Source of the DNA: Trichomonas vaginalis G3
Taxonomy: Eukaryota > Parabasalia > Trichomonadida > Trichomonadidae
Reading direction: 5' to 3'
DNA length: 64,000 nucleotides
NCBI RefSeq assembly: GCF_026262505.1
Contig: NC_067203.1
Span: 6,758,001 to 6,822,000 of the forward strand
Part shown: positions 1 to 9,805 of the stretch, piece after piece
Layout of the letters: every line of letters starts with the position of its first letter
Numbering within the stretch: the stretch's first letter is position 1
Program-made: the position numbers and the translations under genes
Notes under the pieces: generated by a model
Databases searched by the model: none
Seen by the model: only the letters and a program-made list of their open reading frames with translations
Told to the model about the DNA's origin: nothing

Positions 1-143
1 GCAATGCTGCAGATGCTTACGGAGTCTCTTCAATTCCAGCTCTTTTCTTCGTTAAGAAAGAAGGTAATGAAATCAAGACATTAGATCAGTTTGTTGGTGC
101 TGATGTTTCTCGCATCAAAGCTGATATTGAAAAGTTCAAATAA
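1..143 (+). CDS. Thioredoxin, C-terminal part (gene begins before the window)
   Basis: The reading frame is open from the window edge and ends at a TAA at 141-143. The visible residues (NAADAYGVSSIPALFFVKKE and onward, ending in EKFK) match the C-terminal half of the thioredoxin at 738-1076 almost residue for residue. They include the conserved cis-proline loop (SIPA) that packs against the active site. The WCGPC motif would lie upstream of the window. Thioredoxin is a small disulfide reductase that takes electrons from thioredoxin reductase and passes them to peroxiredoxin and other targets; in trichomonads this is a main antioxidant route. The gene is a tandem paralogue of the next one. Confidence 0.9.
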   Translation, partial: NAADAYGVSSIPALFFVKKEGNEIKTLDQFVGADVSRIKADIEKFK

Positions 144-737
144 AAAAAATACTTTTATTTATTATTTATATATTTATTTTTACCTCAGAATCACTTTCTT
201 TCATGGCACATTTTCCATATGTTTATACCGCGACAGAAGCATCAATTATTTGCGTATTGAATTTGATATCTTTCAGTAACATATTTGCTTTTAATAAACT
301 AAATTAAAGATGCATGAAGCAGCAATAATTCTGAATGAAATGATTAAAATCCAGTGATATCCACTATTATGCACGGTCATCAATATATCTGATCTTTTGA
401 TTATTCGAGTAATTGCATAAATAATTTGAGGAAGTTCTGCTATATATCTCCCATTGTTCAAATTACTATTTTGACTTTAAAACAAAATAATCCCAATAGC
501 AATTAGTACTCCGATCTATCAACCATCTTGGACATTCTGAGATCATGATTCTGTCTGATGATTCAATTTGGAGAATGAAAATAATTTTGAAATATTGTTT
601 TATACCAGTGATATATCAATGTTTGTAGTGTCATTTCGAAAAATTTTTCCTGTAGAGAAATTTTTGATTCAAATTTTGGATGGTTTTGAAAAATTGAAAA
701 ATTTTTAAATTTTAAATACTCCACTTCATTTCTAGAA
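144..737. other. Spacer between tandem thioredoxin genes
   Basis: AT-rich DNA with no convincing reading frame, RNA gene or clear repeat. Its last bases hold the initiator box of the downstream thioredoxin. Confidence 0.5.
726..732 (+). promoter_or_regulatory. Initiator (Inr) of the thioredoxin gene
   Basis: TCATTTC fits the trichomonad initiator consensus TCA(+1)Y(T/A). The predicted +1 A at 728 would leave a 10-base 5' leader, the usual length in Trichomonas. The role is inferred from the consensus and spacing. Confidence 0.6.
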
Positions 738-1076
738 ATGTCCGATCCAATTGTTCACTTCAATGGCAGTTATGAGGATCTCCTTAATAAGATTAAGGAA
801 GCTCCGGGCCTTGTTCTTTTAGATTTCTTTGCAACATGGTGTGGCCCATGCCAACGCCTTGGTCAAATCCTCCCATCAATTGCCGAAGCTAACAAGGATG
901 TTACATTTATCAAAATTGATGTTGATCAGAGCAGTGGACCAGCCGCTTATTGGGAGGTTTCTTCAATTCCAGCTATTTTCTTTGTTAAGAAAGAAGGCAA
1001 CGACATCAAGACACTAGATCATTTTGCTGGTGCTGATGTTTCTCGCATCAAAGGCGATATTGAAAAATTCAAGTAA
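738..1076 (+). CDS. Thioredoxin
   Basis: This 112-residue protein has the length and layout of a classical thioredoxin. The redox motif W34-C35-G36-P37-C38 lies in FATWCGPCQ, followed by FIKIDVDQ and the cis-proline loop SIPAIFF. It has no signal peptide or membrane segment, so a cytosolic location is expected. It would reduce protein disulfides, with thioredoxin reductase as the electron donor and thioredoxin peroxidase as a likely client. The start is the first ATG after an initiator box at 726. The stop is TAAA, the form known to double as the polyadenylation signal in Trichomonas. The upstream gene end at 1-143 is a close paralogue, so this is a tandem duplication. Confidence 0.95.
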   Translation: MSDPIVHFNGSYEDLLNKIKEAPGLVLLDFFATWCGPCQRLGQILPSIAEANKDVTFIKIDVDQSSGPAAYWEVSSIPAIFFVKKEGNDIKTLDHFAGADVSRIKGDIEKFK

Positions 1077-1557
1077 ACATTATTCTTTAAGTCTTTTCAT
1101 GGTATTATTGACTTTATTTAAATTTTGATGGCTTATTTCTAATTGTTTGAGTCTCCTAACCAAATTGGAGTCTCTATTCAAATTATCCTTTCGAAAAAAT
1201 TTATAATTTTAGCAATTTTTTCTATTAGAATTATTCAACAATACTTTTTATTTATGTTTTTCAAGGCATTATCTCAAAATCTAATAAAATTTTCAATGCC
1301 AATACGATTTTTAACGATGGAGTCTTTATTCATAAGCAAATTTTAATAAAGGATGATTACTCTCTTTCCCACATAGTATTTTCTGAATTTACGTTTATTT
1401 TCCTCGAATTTTTGGAAAATTTTCAATATCGTGAAATATCACTCCACTTAGTAATTACAACAATACAAAACCATTTCTGCGTTGGTCTTATAGAAAAACG
1501 AATATTTGAATACGAAACTGTTTTTTATTTGTTTTTGTAAAAAAAATCGATACAAAA
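1077..1557. other. Spacer without a supported gene
   Basis: AT-rich DNA. A hydrophobic 67-residue reading frame at 1143-1346 has no family resemblance and its composition simply reflects T-rich DNA, so I do not call it. Confidence 0.45.
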
Positions 1558-2787
1558 ATGGACAAAAAAGAGGTAACTATTGACCCGGCAGCAAGTAGCG
1601 GGGAGCCAAGAATTATCGATAACTTTGAAATCCTTGAAGAAATTGGCGCCGGAGCATTCTCTACTGTCCATATTGCCCGACATATTACAACAGGTGTTTA
1701 CGCCGCAGCGAAAATAGTCGATCTTTCAAGACTCGGACAGCATGAATTCAACGGAATTATGCGTGAAATAAGTGTTTTTATGCAAGTCGAACATCCTAAC
1801 GTATGTTCTTGTTATAGAATGTCGTTGGAAGGAAAAAGTCTAATTTTATTTATTGAATATGCTGTTGGTGGAACACTCTTAAGTTATGTCAATAAAAATT
1901 CTGGTCTTAAGGAGCCAGAAGCGCAAAGAATATTCTTTCAAATTTATTCAGCACTTCGATATCTTCATAACTACTATTTCCTTGTTCATAGAGATTTAAA
2001 GCTCGAAAATATTCTATTTGATGCAAACTGGAACGTAAAAATTACGGACTTTGGTTTAGCATCAACTTCTTATTGCAATATTATGCGTTCGTACGTCGGA
2101 ACGCCCGGATATACTCCACCAGAAGTTATTGCAGGTAATGATTATGATGAAAAATGCGACGTTTGGTCATTAGGCGTTTGTCTATATGCGATGATTACGG
2201 CCAACCTTCCATTTTCCACAGGCAACAATTACCGTAAGCTTATAGATGAGGCTGAAAATCTCAGATTTCCGCTTAATTTCTCTCCAGCTCTTGTAGATCT
2301 TCTGAAAAGAATGTTGCATGTCCGACCATCATCTCGTTGCCGATTGATAGATATTCAGAACCATCCATGGCTTCGTGGTGTTACTCCTATGATGCTAAAT
2401 ATGGCTCCAAGTCCGATTGTTTTTTACCAAGTTAATGGATATTCAGATATTCTTAAGTTTAAGAGGAGGCCAACAAAGCCTAAAGAGGAAATCATTGAAA
2501 AATGCAAGGAGTATAATATAGATCCGGAACAATTAAAGAAAAAATTGAGCGAAGGAATTATTTCCGACAACACTACTACATATTTTTGCTTATTGCACCC
2601 ACTCATGGAGAAGCCGTCCCTTCCAGAAAAACCAAAGCCCAAACAGAGAAGAGAAAGATGCAATTCAACAATTCCTAAAAAAGGAGGCTCAGCATCTCAG
2701 TCTACTAAAGGTGTTTACAAGAACGCAGCAGCATTAGTTATTGGTGCTGCCCCACAAAAATCTACTCATCATCCGTCTTATTACTGA
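1558..2787 (+). CDS. Serine/threonine protein kinase, CAMK/SNF1-like group
   Basis: This 409-residue protein has an N-terminal kinase domain at about residues 23-275. Visible motifs are the glycine loop GAGAFSTV (30-37), the ATP-binding lysine K52, the catalytic loop HRDLKLEN with D146, DFG at 164-166, and an activation segment ending GTPGYTPPEV. All key residues are present, so it should be active. HRDLKLEN followed by DFGLA and GTPxYxxPE is typical of the CAMK-like kinases that are numerous in Trichomonas. The C-terminal 130 residues are basic and rich in Pro, Lys and Ser, with a short LKKKLSEGI segment that might bind the catalytic domain; I do not recognise a named domain there. It has no membrane segment. 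The start is the first in-frame ATG after an AT-rich leader. The substrate cannot be read from the sequence. Confidence 0.9.
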   Translation: MDKKEVTIDPAASSGEPRIIDNFEILEEIGAGAFSTVHIARHITTGVYAAAKIVDLSRLGQHEFNGIMREISVFMQVEHPNVCSCYRMSLEGKSLILFIEYAVGGTLLSYVNKNSGLKEPEAQRIFFQIYSALRYLHNYYFLVHRDLKLENILFDANWNVKITDFGLASTSYCNIMRSYVGTPGYTPPEVIAGNDYDEKCDVWSLGVCLYAMITANLPFSTGNNYRKLIDEAENLRFPLNFSPALVDLLKRMLHVRPSSRCRLIDIQNHPWLRGVTPMMLNMAPSPIVFYQVNGYSDILKFKRRPTKPKEEIIEKCKEYNIDPEQLKKKLSEGIISDNTTTYFCLLHPLMEKPSLPEKPKPKQRRERCNSTIPKKGGSASQSTKGVYKNAAALVIGAAPQKSTHHPSYY

Positions 2788-3020
2788 ATAATCTTTTCCA
2801 GTTTTCCTTTCATCAAAGGAAAACATATATATGCAGTAGCGCAATATATTTTTGTTTGTGTTTATAAAAAGTTTAGTAATAATAACCTGAAATTGTTGGT
2901 TTTCCGGTTCGGAATGTCACTTTTTGAATGTGGATCTCATTTCGATTTTTCCACTAAATCCGGTATAGCTCAAGTCAACCACAAAAAACATTTTTAAAAT
3001 CTGTCAATTTTTATAAAATC

Positions 3021-4172
3021 ATGATTTTGCTTACATTTCTTTTCACACACGCACTGAGTGCAAAAGTTCAATATTTCGAAGTCGCACCTGATGTGAAAGT
3101 TGATTGTGATATTGACACAAACTTTTATAGACTATCAATTCGATCTCCTCCAAAAGTTGGAACATCTTATCAGCCAAGAAACGTGACAGGAGTAGTGAGC
3201 TTCTTTGAAACATTTACAATTAAAAAAACAGAGTATACTGTATCTAGGATTTTGGACTATGCATTTGCAAATACCTCAGTAACAGAAATTATAATTCCGA
3301 AAACAATATTTTATATTGGAGCATCTGCTTTCGCATATTGTCCAAAACTTACACGTGTTGATCTTTCAAAATCTCCGCTATACCATCTTGCTCCAGGAAT
3401 TTTCAACAATTCATGGAATTTAGAAGAATTAATCATGCCATCAACAATAGTATCGATTAATTCATATACATTCGCATCAATTGCTATAAGTTCGTTTACT
3501 ATTACCAAAAACATTCGATCCATCGAAGGAAGTTCTTTTTCTAACTGTACAAATCTCAAAAATTTCGAAATATTAAGTACTAATCGCTTTTTCATTTTTG
3601 AAAATGGAGTTATATATTCATATTTCAGGAAAAAGTTAATTTATTCAGTTTGTACCATCGAAAAACCTGTTCTCCATCCAGATGTACAAATAATTGGGTC
3701 TTATTCATTTGCCCATTCAAATGTTTACGTAGTTCAAGTACCATCTTCTGTAGAATCTATCGAAAATTACGCATTTTATGAATGTCATAATCTTAGAGCA
3801 GTTAAGTTTTTCCATTCCGCTCTTAAAACACTAGGCGAGTATGTGTTTATGAATAGCGGTCTCAGATACATTACTTTGCCAAGAATGTTGAATCAAGTTG
3901 GCCATCACTGCTTCTCTATCCCTACACTGAAAGATATAGATATAAGTATGACAAATGTCACAAAGTTTCCAAGGCATCTATTCACTGGAGTGACGAAAAT
4001 GGAGATTTTAGCGATACCGGACGAAACTTTTATTGTTGATCCTCAAACGTTTTCCGGTAGCTCTATCAAGAAGATATTTTACTGTGGAGTCTTTGATGCT
4101 AAATCTCTTCAGATTCCAGATACTATCGAAGTTGTTTGTGATAAAAAGTTACCAATTGGTGACGAAATTTAG
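3021..4172 (+). CDS. BspA-like leucine-rich repeat protein, secreted
   Basis: This 383-residue protein starts with a hydrophobic signal peptide (MILLTFLFTHALSA, likely cut after about residue 14). The rest is a run of roughly 23-residue LRR_5 (BspA/Treponema pallidum type) repeats of the form I-x-x-x-A-F-x-x-C-x-x-L-x-x-V, for example IGASAFAYCPKLTRVDLS and IENYAFYECHNLRAVKF. Such proteins form a very large family in Trichomonas vaginalis, are found on the cell surface or secreted, and are thought to take part in adhesion. I see no C-terminal membrane anchor, so this member may be secreted or bound through a partner. Several NxS/T sites could be glycosylated. It is single-exon with a short leader. 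Confidence 0.88.
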   Translation: MILLTFLFTHALSAKVQYFEVAPDVKVDCDIDTNFYRLSIRSPPKVGTSYQPRNVTGVVSFFETFTIKKTEYTVSRILDYAFANTSVTEIIIPKTIFYIGASAFAYCPKLTRVDLSKSPLYHLAPGIFNNSWNLEELIMPSTIVSINSYTFASIAISSFTITKNIRSIEGSSFSNCTNLKNFEILSTNRFFIFENGVIYSYFRKKLIYSVCTIEKPVLHPDVQIIGSYSFAHSNVYVVQVPSSVESIENYAFYECHNLRAVKFFHSALKTLGEYVFMNSGLRYITLPRMLNQVGHHCFSIPTLKDIDISMTNVTKFPRHLFTGVTKMEILAIPDETFIVDPQTFSGSSIKKIFYCGVFDAKSLQIPDTIEVVCDKKLPIGDEI

Positions 4173-4870
4173 TATTTGTATGAAATAAAGTGTTTTTTAT
4201 ATGAATTATCATTACTTTTTCAATAATTTCTTATAGCGATTATTGAAGAATATGATTTTTTATTTGATTTCGCTGAAATATTATTTCTTTTCTATTATAA
4301 TTGCATTTCTGCGTTTTGAATTTTTCCAAATTTTTTTCAAAATCCTAATTTTGATATAAAATCTTACAGATTTTAACTTTAAAATCAAAAATTTAAATTT
4401 TTTTGAGATTTGAAAATTACAAATTTCTAGGTTTAAGTCATATAACAACATTTACCGACAATATTAGGCCATACTTGAAACGTCAACATCGAGAACAAAT
4501 CAATATTTAAAGAGAAATAATGCAAAAAGATCAGGTTCGACAGCGGTTCGCCACTGATGGAACATTCACATACGAGAAAGGGAGTGAAGAAATGAGATAT
4601 GATAAGAGTATTAAGCCCCATACACAAATATATTAAGTAATACCTCCACTTCAAAAATACAACAAAAATGGCCATCATACTTGAAGATTTACGGATTCTC
4701 AAGCATTTTCAAATAAGATCTCACAGCAAACGGGAAATATGACCGTTTATGCTTACTAAATCCACATAAAAGGTCAAATACAATATCTTCATATTCTAGT
4801 TCTTATATTATTCGTTATTAAAAAATTTAGTATTAAAAAGACTTTATTTAAACAAAAATAAACTAAATAT
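4173..4870. other. Spacer without a supported gene
   Basis: AT-rich DNA between convergent genes. A minus-strand frame at 4433-4702 has no recognisable domain and no promoter support, so it is not called. Confidence 0.45.
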
Positions 4871-5161
4871 TTACTCATCATCAGAGCCTTCAGCTTCCTT
4901 TTCTGATTCTTCCTTGTCAGAAGCTTCCTTCTTGCATGACTTGCATTTCTTAGACTTGCACTTCTTCTCCTTTGGGTCATCCTTGTGCTCAGCCTTTTCA
5001 GCTTCTGCCTTCTCGATGTATGGCTTCTTTTCTTCCTCTGACATGTTCTTCCACATTTCTCCTAACTTCTTAGCAATATCACCGAATGAGATTCCTGGGT
5101 TTTCAGCCTTGACCTGTGGGCGTTTTTCCTTAGAGAAGATAATGTATGGGGATGCTGGCAT
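4871..5161 (-). CDS. HMG-box DNA-binding protein (HMGB/NHP6-like)
   Basis: This 96-residue protein is a single HMG box at about residues 1-62 with the family pattern P-x-S-P-Y-I-I-F (2-9), W37, and K-x-P-Y (46-49), followed by a short Lys/Cys-rich stretch and an acidic tail (EGSDDE). HMGB proteins bind the minor groove without much sequence preference, bend DNA and loosen nucleosomes; this one should act in the nucleus. The size is close to yeast Nhp6, except that the acidic tail resembles HMGB1. The Cys-Lys cluster CKSKKCKSCKKE after the box is unusual and might respond to redox state, which is a guess. The start is supported by an initiator box 11 bases upstream. Confidence 0.92.
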   Translation of the reverse strand: MPASPYIIFSKEKRPQVKAENPGISFGDIAKKLGEMWKNMSEEEKKPYIEKAEAEKAEHKDDPKEKKCKSKKCKSCKKEASDKEESEKEAEGSDDE

Positions 5162-5168
5162 CTATCTA

Positions 5169-5174
5169 AAGTGA
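5169..5174 (-). promoter_or_regulatory. Initiator (Inr) of the HMG-box gene
   Basis: Read on the minus strand, TCACTT fits TCA(+1)Y(T/A), with the +1 A at 5172 and the ATG at 5161. The role is inferred from the consensus and the short leader. Confidence 0.6.
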
Positions 5175-6042
5175 GCTGGTTTTTCGGATTTGAATCCTTT
5201 GTGAATTTATTTTTGAATTACTTTTAAAAATTTATGTTGCATTCATACTGAATATTAAAATTTTAAAGAATTATTTTTCTCTAACAGATAATTAACGATA
5301 TGATCCTTTCAAATTGACAATAGTATTCAAAACCTCAGAAAATTGAGAAGAAAGTTAGATGAAAATACGAATATGAATTAACAAGATAATCAGAGTCAGC
5401 AATCTTCGCATTTCGTAACTCTCCACTCAATAGGCGATTTTGCAATTTGATGGAGAAAAACAAAGAGCGAATCGAGCGTTATACGTGGAATATAGGGTTA
5501 TTTCTTTAGTAATATTCATTCCTCGTAGGAAATCAAGAGAACTCCGAAACTCCAGCGTTCGATAAGGTTTGATATCGGGCATTATAATGGAATTCATCTC
5601 TTAAATGCTGCAAAAAATATTGAAATGCATAACCACGCCATAAGGAAATCCAAAGCTTTGTTTTTTAATTTTGTCTAAAATTTATCAAATGTCTTTTGAT
5701 TTGAAAGTATCACATTTATACATAATTATATCTTCACAATCTGAAATATTCCACCATTCAACAATTTCGTAAATTTTACATTTTCTATTTCTTTATTTTA
5801 AGGATTTTATACAATGAATATAGTATAAATATTCTAAATTTGGATATGTACATATCAATTAGCTATTTTGAGCAGATTGGATGAGTGGATTAATCTGATT
5901 TAAGGATATTTTGGAAGAATATCATTAGATTTATTCATTTCATCACACGCATATCTCAAATACATAATTCATTCCTTGTAAATTTTGATTATTTTTCATC
6001 TAAAGGCGGTTACGGTTTTGGTCTTACCCTTTTTTTCTTGCT
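5175..6042. other. Divergent spacer between the HMG-box and L3 genes
   Basis: About 870 bases of AT-rich DNA with no supported gene. The last 45 bases hold a TTTTTCATCT stretch and a CCTTTTTTTC stretch just before the L3 start. Either could be the L3 initiator; the second resembles the CCTTT-type core promoter motif described for Trichomonas. Confidence 0.45.
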
Positions 6043-7290
6043 ATGTCTCATCGCAAGTTCAATGCTCCACGCCGTGGTTCCCTCGGCTTCCTTCCACGTG
6101 GCCGTTCTCATGCCGTCCGTGGCCGCGTACGCTCATGGCCAAAGGATGATGCTTCCCAGAAGCCACATCTTTGCGCTTTCATCGGCTACAAGGCTGGTAT
6201 GACACACGTTCTCCGTGATGTTGTCCGTCCAAACTCTCGTCTCCACAAGAAGGAGGCTTGCGAACCAGTCACAATCCTCGAGACACCACCAATGTTCGTT
6301 GTTGGTATCATCGGCTACAAGCCAACAGTTGAAGGCCTCAAGCCAGTCACAACAGTCTGGGCTTCCTACGTCAACGAAGAAGTCAAGCGTAACTACTACA
6401 AGAACTGGTACCAGTCCAAGGCTCGCAAGGCTTTCTCCTGCCTTTCCAACGGCAAGGCTGCTGAGAAGCGCGAGAAGCAACTCGAAAAACTCCAGAAGGA
6501 GGCTACAGTCATCCGTGTCATCGCTCACACACAGTCCGCCAAGACAACAACACGCGGTGTTGATGCTAACGAGCAGGGCGCCAAGAAGGTCCTCAAGGGC
6601 AACCACCTTGGCCAGAAGAAGGCTCACATGATCGAAATCCAGATCAACGGTGGCGATGTTGCTGCTAAGCTCAACTACGCCAAGTCCATCCTCGAAAAGG
6701 AGATCAAGGTCGCCGATGTCTTCACAGAGGGCGAACAGATCGACACAATCGGTGTTGGCAAAGGTTTCGGTTGGGAAGGTGTTATCCACCGTTACGGCAC
6801 AAAGCGTCTTCAGAAGAAGACCCACCGTGGCCGCAGGAAAGTTGCTTGCATCGGCCCATGGAACCCAGCTCGTGTTCTTTGGTCAGTCGCTCGTTACGGT
6901 CAGCGCGGTTGCCACCACCGTACAGAGATGAACAAGCGCATCTACAGAATCGGTGCTGCCGAAGTTGAGGGCAAGATCAACGAGGGTGGTTCTACATCCT
7001 TCGATCTCACAAAGAAGTCCATCAACCCAATGGGTGGCTTCCCACACTACGGTCTTGTCAAGGATGACTTCCTCATGATCAAGGGCTCCGTTGTCGGCAC
7101 AGTCAAGCGCGCCATCACACTCCGCAAGACAATCAACATCAACACACGCCGTATCGCCACAGAAGAAATCAACCTCAAGTGGATCGATACAGCTTCCAAG
7201 TTCGGACACGGCCGCTTCCAGACAAAGGAGGAGCGCTCCAAGTTCCTCGGCAAGCTGAAGATCTCCAAGAAGAACGAAGCTCAGCAGTAA
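6043..7290 (+). CDS. RPL3: 60S ribosomal protein L3 (uL3)
   Basis: This 415-residue protein is a full-length eukaryotic L3. It opens with MSHRKFNAPRRGSLGFLPR, the conserved N-terminal extension that reaches into the large subunit near the peptidyl transferase centre. The core signature GVIHRYGTKRLQKKTHRG, followed by KVACIGPWNPARV and GQRGCHHRTEMNK, matches the L3 tryptophan-finger and basic-loop region. L3 initiates 60S assembly and coordinates aminoacyl-tRNA entry. The codons are strongly C-ending (GCC, ATC, CTC, AAG), in sharp contrast to neighbouring genes, as expected for a very highly expressed gene. This bias also opens several overlapping frames, which I regard as shadows. The stop is TAAA. 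Confidence 0.97.
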   Translation: MSHRKFNAPRRGSLGFLPRGRSHAVRGRVRSWPKDDASQKPHLCAFIGYKAGMTHVLRDVVRPNSRLHKKEACEPVTILETPPMFVVGIIGYKPTVEGLKPVTTVWASYVNEEVKRNYYKNWYQSKARKAFSCLSNGKAAEKREKQLEKLQKEATVIRVIAHTQSAKTTTRGVDANEQGAKKVLKGNHLGQKKAHMIEIQINGGDVAAKLNYAKSILEKEIKVADVFTEGEQIDTIGVGKGFGWEGVIHRYGTKRLQKKTHRGRRKVACIGPWNPARVLWSVARYGQRGCHHRTEMNKRIYRIGAAEVEGKINEGGSTSFDLTKKSINPMGGFPHYGLVKDDFLMIKGSVVGTVKRAITLRKTININTRRIATEEINLKWIDTASKFGHGRFQTKEERSKFLGKLKISKKNEAQQ

Positions 7291-7477
7291 ATTGCGCTCA
7301 AGTGGGCAGAATAAAATCCTTTTTCATATATAATTTACATAAAATCAATTTTTTAAACAAACATTTAATTTGTACGTGTTTTGATTCTATATATTTAAGC
7401 AAATAACTTTATTTTATCAATAATTTGTTTAGTTATCCATATTTAGATAGATTCATTCACCATATCTAATATAAGGT

Positions 7478-8461
7478 AGTCACAAAATCTAAGTAGTGAG
7501 GCTCTCAAAAATTGAACCGTACTCCATACAAAATTTGTGTACCCTCACTACTTAGATTTTGTGGCCTTCAATTGAGAGGTTAGTTTTGATAGAGCACGTT
7601 ATAAAATTAAAAGGGAAAAATGAATAAAATTTAAACATTTAATTATATATAATGTAAGGAGTGTAATTCCAAATTTTCTAAAAACTATTCAAATTTGAGC
7701 ATTTTTTTTGGAAATAGTAAATCTAATATGTACATCTAATAACAACATGATTCATCACCTTTTCAAGCTCTGCAGTCAATTTTTTGAAATTTGATTGAAA
7801 TAAATGTAGCAAAAATTACATTTCATTAGGGAATATATGAGTTTCTCTGGAAACAGGCTGATAAATTTTAAATTTTGTCCAATCAACATGAATGCATTGA
7901 GAAATTTGGATTGATTTTCTGGTAGAATCTGGAACAATTCAACCATGTATAAATGGATCATGTAATCATCATGAAATGTTAGTGTTAGAGTTCAAAAGAA
8001 ACAGAATGAGTGGAAATCAAACACAATCTGAATAATTTTAAACGTATACAATCTTTAAGTTTGTATTTTGAATTCTACATATATGATTGTGTAATTCGTT
8101 CTTTCAAATTTTCGGATTCAGGCATGTTTTGATAAAATTCATTCCCAAAAACGTCAATTAACAATTAAATTTAGTGTATTTTAGATATATATACGTATTA
8201 TATTTTATAAATTATATTAAATTCGCAAAATTTTAAGTTTTAAACAAAAATAAAAAATGTTCAAAATATGAAATTATGCATAGGATATTAAAATTTACAT
8301 GTTAGCAATTTTTTTGAATTGCTTTCAATTTTCATATTGAAATTTTTAAGATTTTTTCTGAAATAATAAGCAAGAATATCAACCTAAATAATATTAAATT
8401 CCATGCGTTAATTTCCCCTCAAAAGTCATTGACCGCCTCTCAATCTAGATTTTGTGAGTAC
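7478..8461. mobile_element. Possible non-autonomous DNA transposon relic
   Basis: GTAGTCACAAAATCTA at 7478 and its near reverse complement TAGATTTTGTGAGTAC ending at 8461 could be terminal inverted repeats of a ~980 bp element (about 15 of 18 bases agree). No transposase frame is visible between them and no clear target duplication was found. Confidence 0.3.
7481..7563. repeat. Inverted repeat, 20-base perfect arms
   Basis: CACAAAATCTAAGTAGTGAG at 7481-7500 is the exact reverse complement of 7544-7563, with a 43-base loop. It looks like the end of a small DNA transposon or a MITE. Confidence 0.75.
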
Positions 8462-8842
8462 TTTAGTTTTCTATCCTAATCCTGAACCCTAGAAGTTAGA
8501 TGGTACATCTTAATCTCATATTCTGTATTGACCAAAAATTCATATATTTTCTTTTTCTAATTAGTACTTCATCAAATTTCTTCAATTCAGAGAATGAAGT
8601 TGTCAATTACTCTCGAAAATTTGAGTTTGAAGATACCATTGAATGTACTACCATATTAAGAGGGTAATGTTCAGATTAAGCTTGATTTAGAAATTGATAA
8701 ACTTTATTAATGATTTAATCTTCTAATTGTAAATAGAATTATCCAATACAGCGCATGCATGTAATGATTGTGGTACTTGCTTTTAATTTTGACATAGTAA
8801 GATTTTTTTAGCGGGGGCGCGAAAAAAAAAAATTAATCGACA

Positions 8843-9805
8843 ATGAAGAAAACATCGGCACAGAAGTATCAAGAATCAGAGGGAGATGAGCTTAATTATC
8901 CACTAGGAAATATTGATGACTATTCTGTTAACAACAGGATTGGCCGTGGTAAGTATTCCAACGTTTTCTCAGGACATATTATCGATTCAGGCAAACCAAT
9001 TGTCGTTAAAGTACTTAAGCCGGTTCGCATTATGAAAATCAATCGTGAAATTGCAATTCTTAATGTTCTTCGTAATGGACCAAATATTTCACAACTACTT
9101 GATGTAGTCAAAGACCCAGATTCCAAATACATATCATTAATATTAAATTATGCTGAAAATAACGATGTTAAAACATTATTCGGAAAGATGACTACACGTG
9201 ATATTGCTTTATACATTTACGGCGTTTTGCGAGCTCTTGCATTTGCCCATAAAAATGGCATCATGCATCGTGATGTAAAACCAGGAAATATCATGTGGAA
9301 TCAGACAACCAAAGAAGTTAGTTTAATTGACTGGGGTCTTGCTGAATTCTACACTCCAGATTCAGAATACCAAGTCAGAGTTGCAACAAAATATTACAAG
9401 GGTCCGGAACTCCTCCTTTCATATCTTAAATACACACCAAGCCTTGATATTTGGTGCCTTGGTTGCACTCTCGCTGGTCTTCTCTTCCACAAGCTTCCAT
9501 TTTTCAAAGGACGCGATAGCAACGAGCAGATCGAAAGAATGTGCGTATATCTCGGTGGCCAAGCAATGCTTGATTACGCAGAAAAATACGATTTAAAGCT
9601 CAGTTCATCTCTCAAGGCCCGTCTTTCCGAATTAAAGGGAACAATGTGGGCTGGATTAATTAATGAATCAAACAGAGATATATGTACTCCTCAAGCATTG
9701 GATCTTTTGACTAAGATGCTTACAATCGACCATAACCTTCGCCCTACAGCTGAGCAGGCAATGAAGCATCCTTTCTTTGATGAAATCAGAGATAGCGTTA
9801 AATAG
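8843..9805 (+). CDS. Casein kinase 2 alpha-type catalytic subunit
   Basis: This 320-residue protein is nearly all kinase domain, as in CK2 alpha. The CK2 hallmarks are present: glycine loop GRGKYSNV (34-41), ATP lysine K56, catalytic loop HRDVKPGN with D144, DWG (163-165) in place of the usual DFG, and the activation segment VRVATKYYKGPELLL. CK2 is a constitutively active, acid-directed Ser/Thr kinase that works in nucleus and cytoplasm. The basic stretch in helix C (KPVRIMKINREI, with E69) is shorter in Lys than in animal CK2. No beta subunit is in the window. The start is the first ATG after an A-rich leader. Confidence 0.93.
   Translation: MKKTSAQKYQESEGDELNYPLGNIDDYSVNNRIGRGKYSNVFSGHIIDSGKPIVVKVLKPVRIMKINREIAILNVLRNGPNISQLLDVVKDPDSKYISLILNYAENNDVKTLFGKMTTRDIALYIYGVLRALAFAHKNGIMHRDVKPGNIMWNQTTKEVSLIDWGLAEFYTPDSEYQVRVATKYYKGPELLLSYLKYTPSLDIWCLGCTLAGLLFHKLPFFKGRDSNEQIERMCVYLGGQAMLDYAEKYDLKLSSSLKARLSELKGTMWAGLINESNRDICTPQALDLLTKMLTIDHNLRPTAEQAMKHPFFDEIRDSVK

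Larger units (their letters stand above)
7291..8842. other. Long spacer with mobile-element relics
   Basis: About 1.55 kb of AT-rich DNA between L3 and the CK2-type kinase, with no supported gene. It contains a 20-base inverted repeat at 7481-7563 and a related motif at 8444-8461. Just before the kinase start lies a rare GC-rich tract (GCGGGGGCGCG at 8811-8821) followed by an A-run, which might be part of that gene's promoter. Confidence 0.45.

Noticed and set aside
1143-1346. Hydrophobic 67-residue frame between the thioredoxin and kinase genes
   Set aside because: Composition follows T-rich DNA; no signal, domain or initiator.
4433-4702. Minus-strand 89-residue frame
   Set aside because: No recognisable domain and no initiator; likely chance.
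5515-5600. GTTCGATAAGG considered as a tRNA T-loop
   Set aside because: No matching acceptor and anticodon stems could be drawn around it.
6133-7209. Long frames overlapping the L3 gene on both strands
   Set aside because: They are shadows created by the strong C-ending codon bias of L3; none resembles a known protein.
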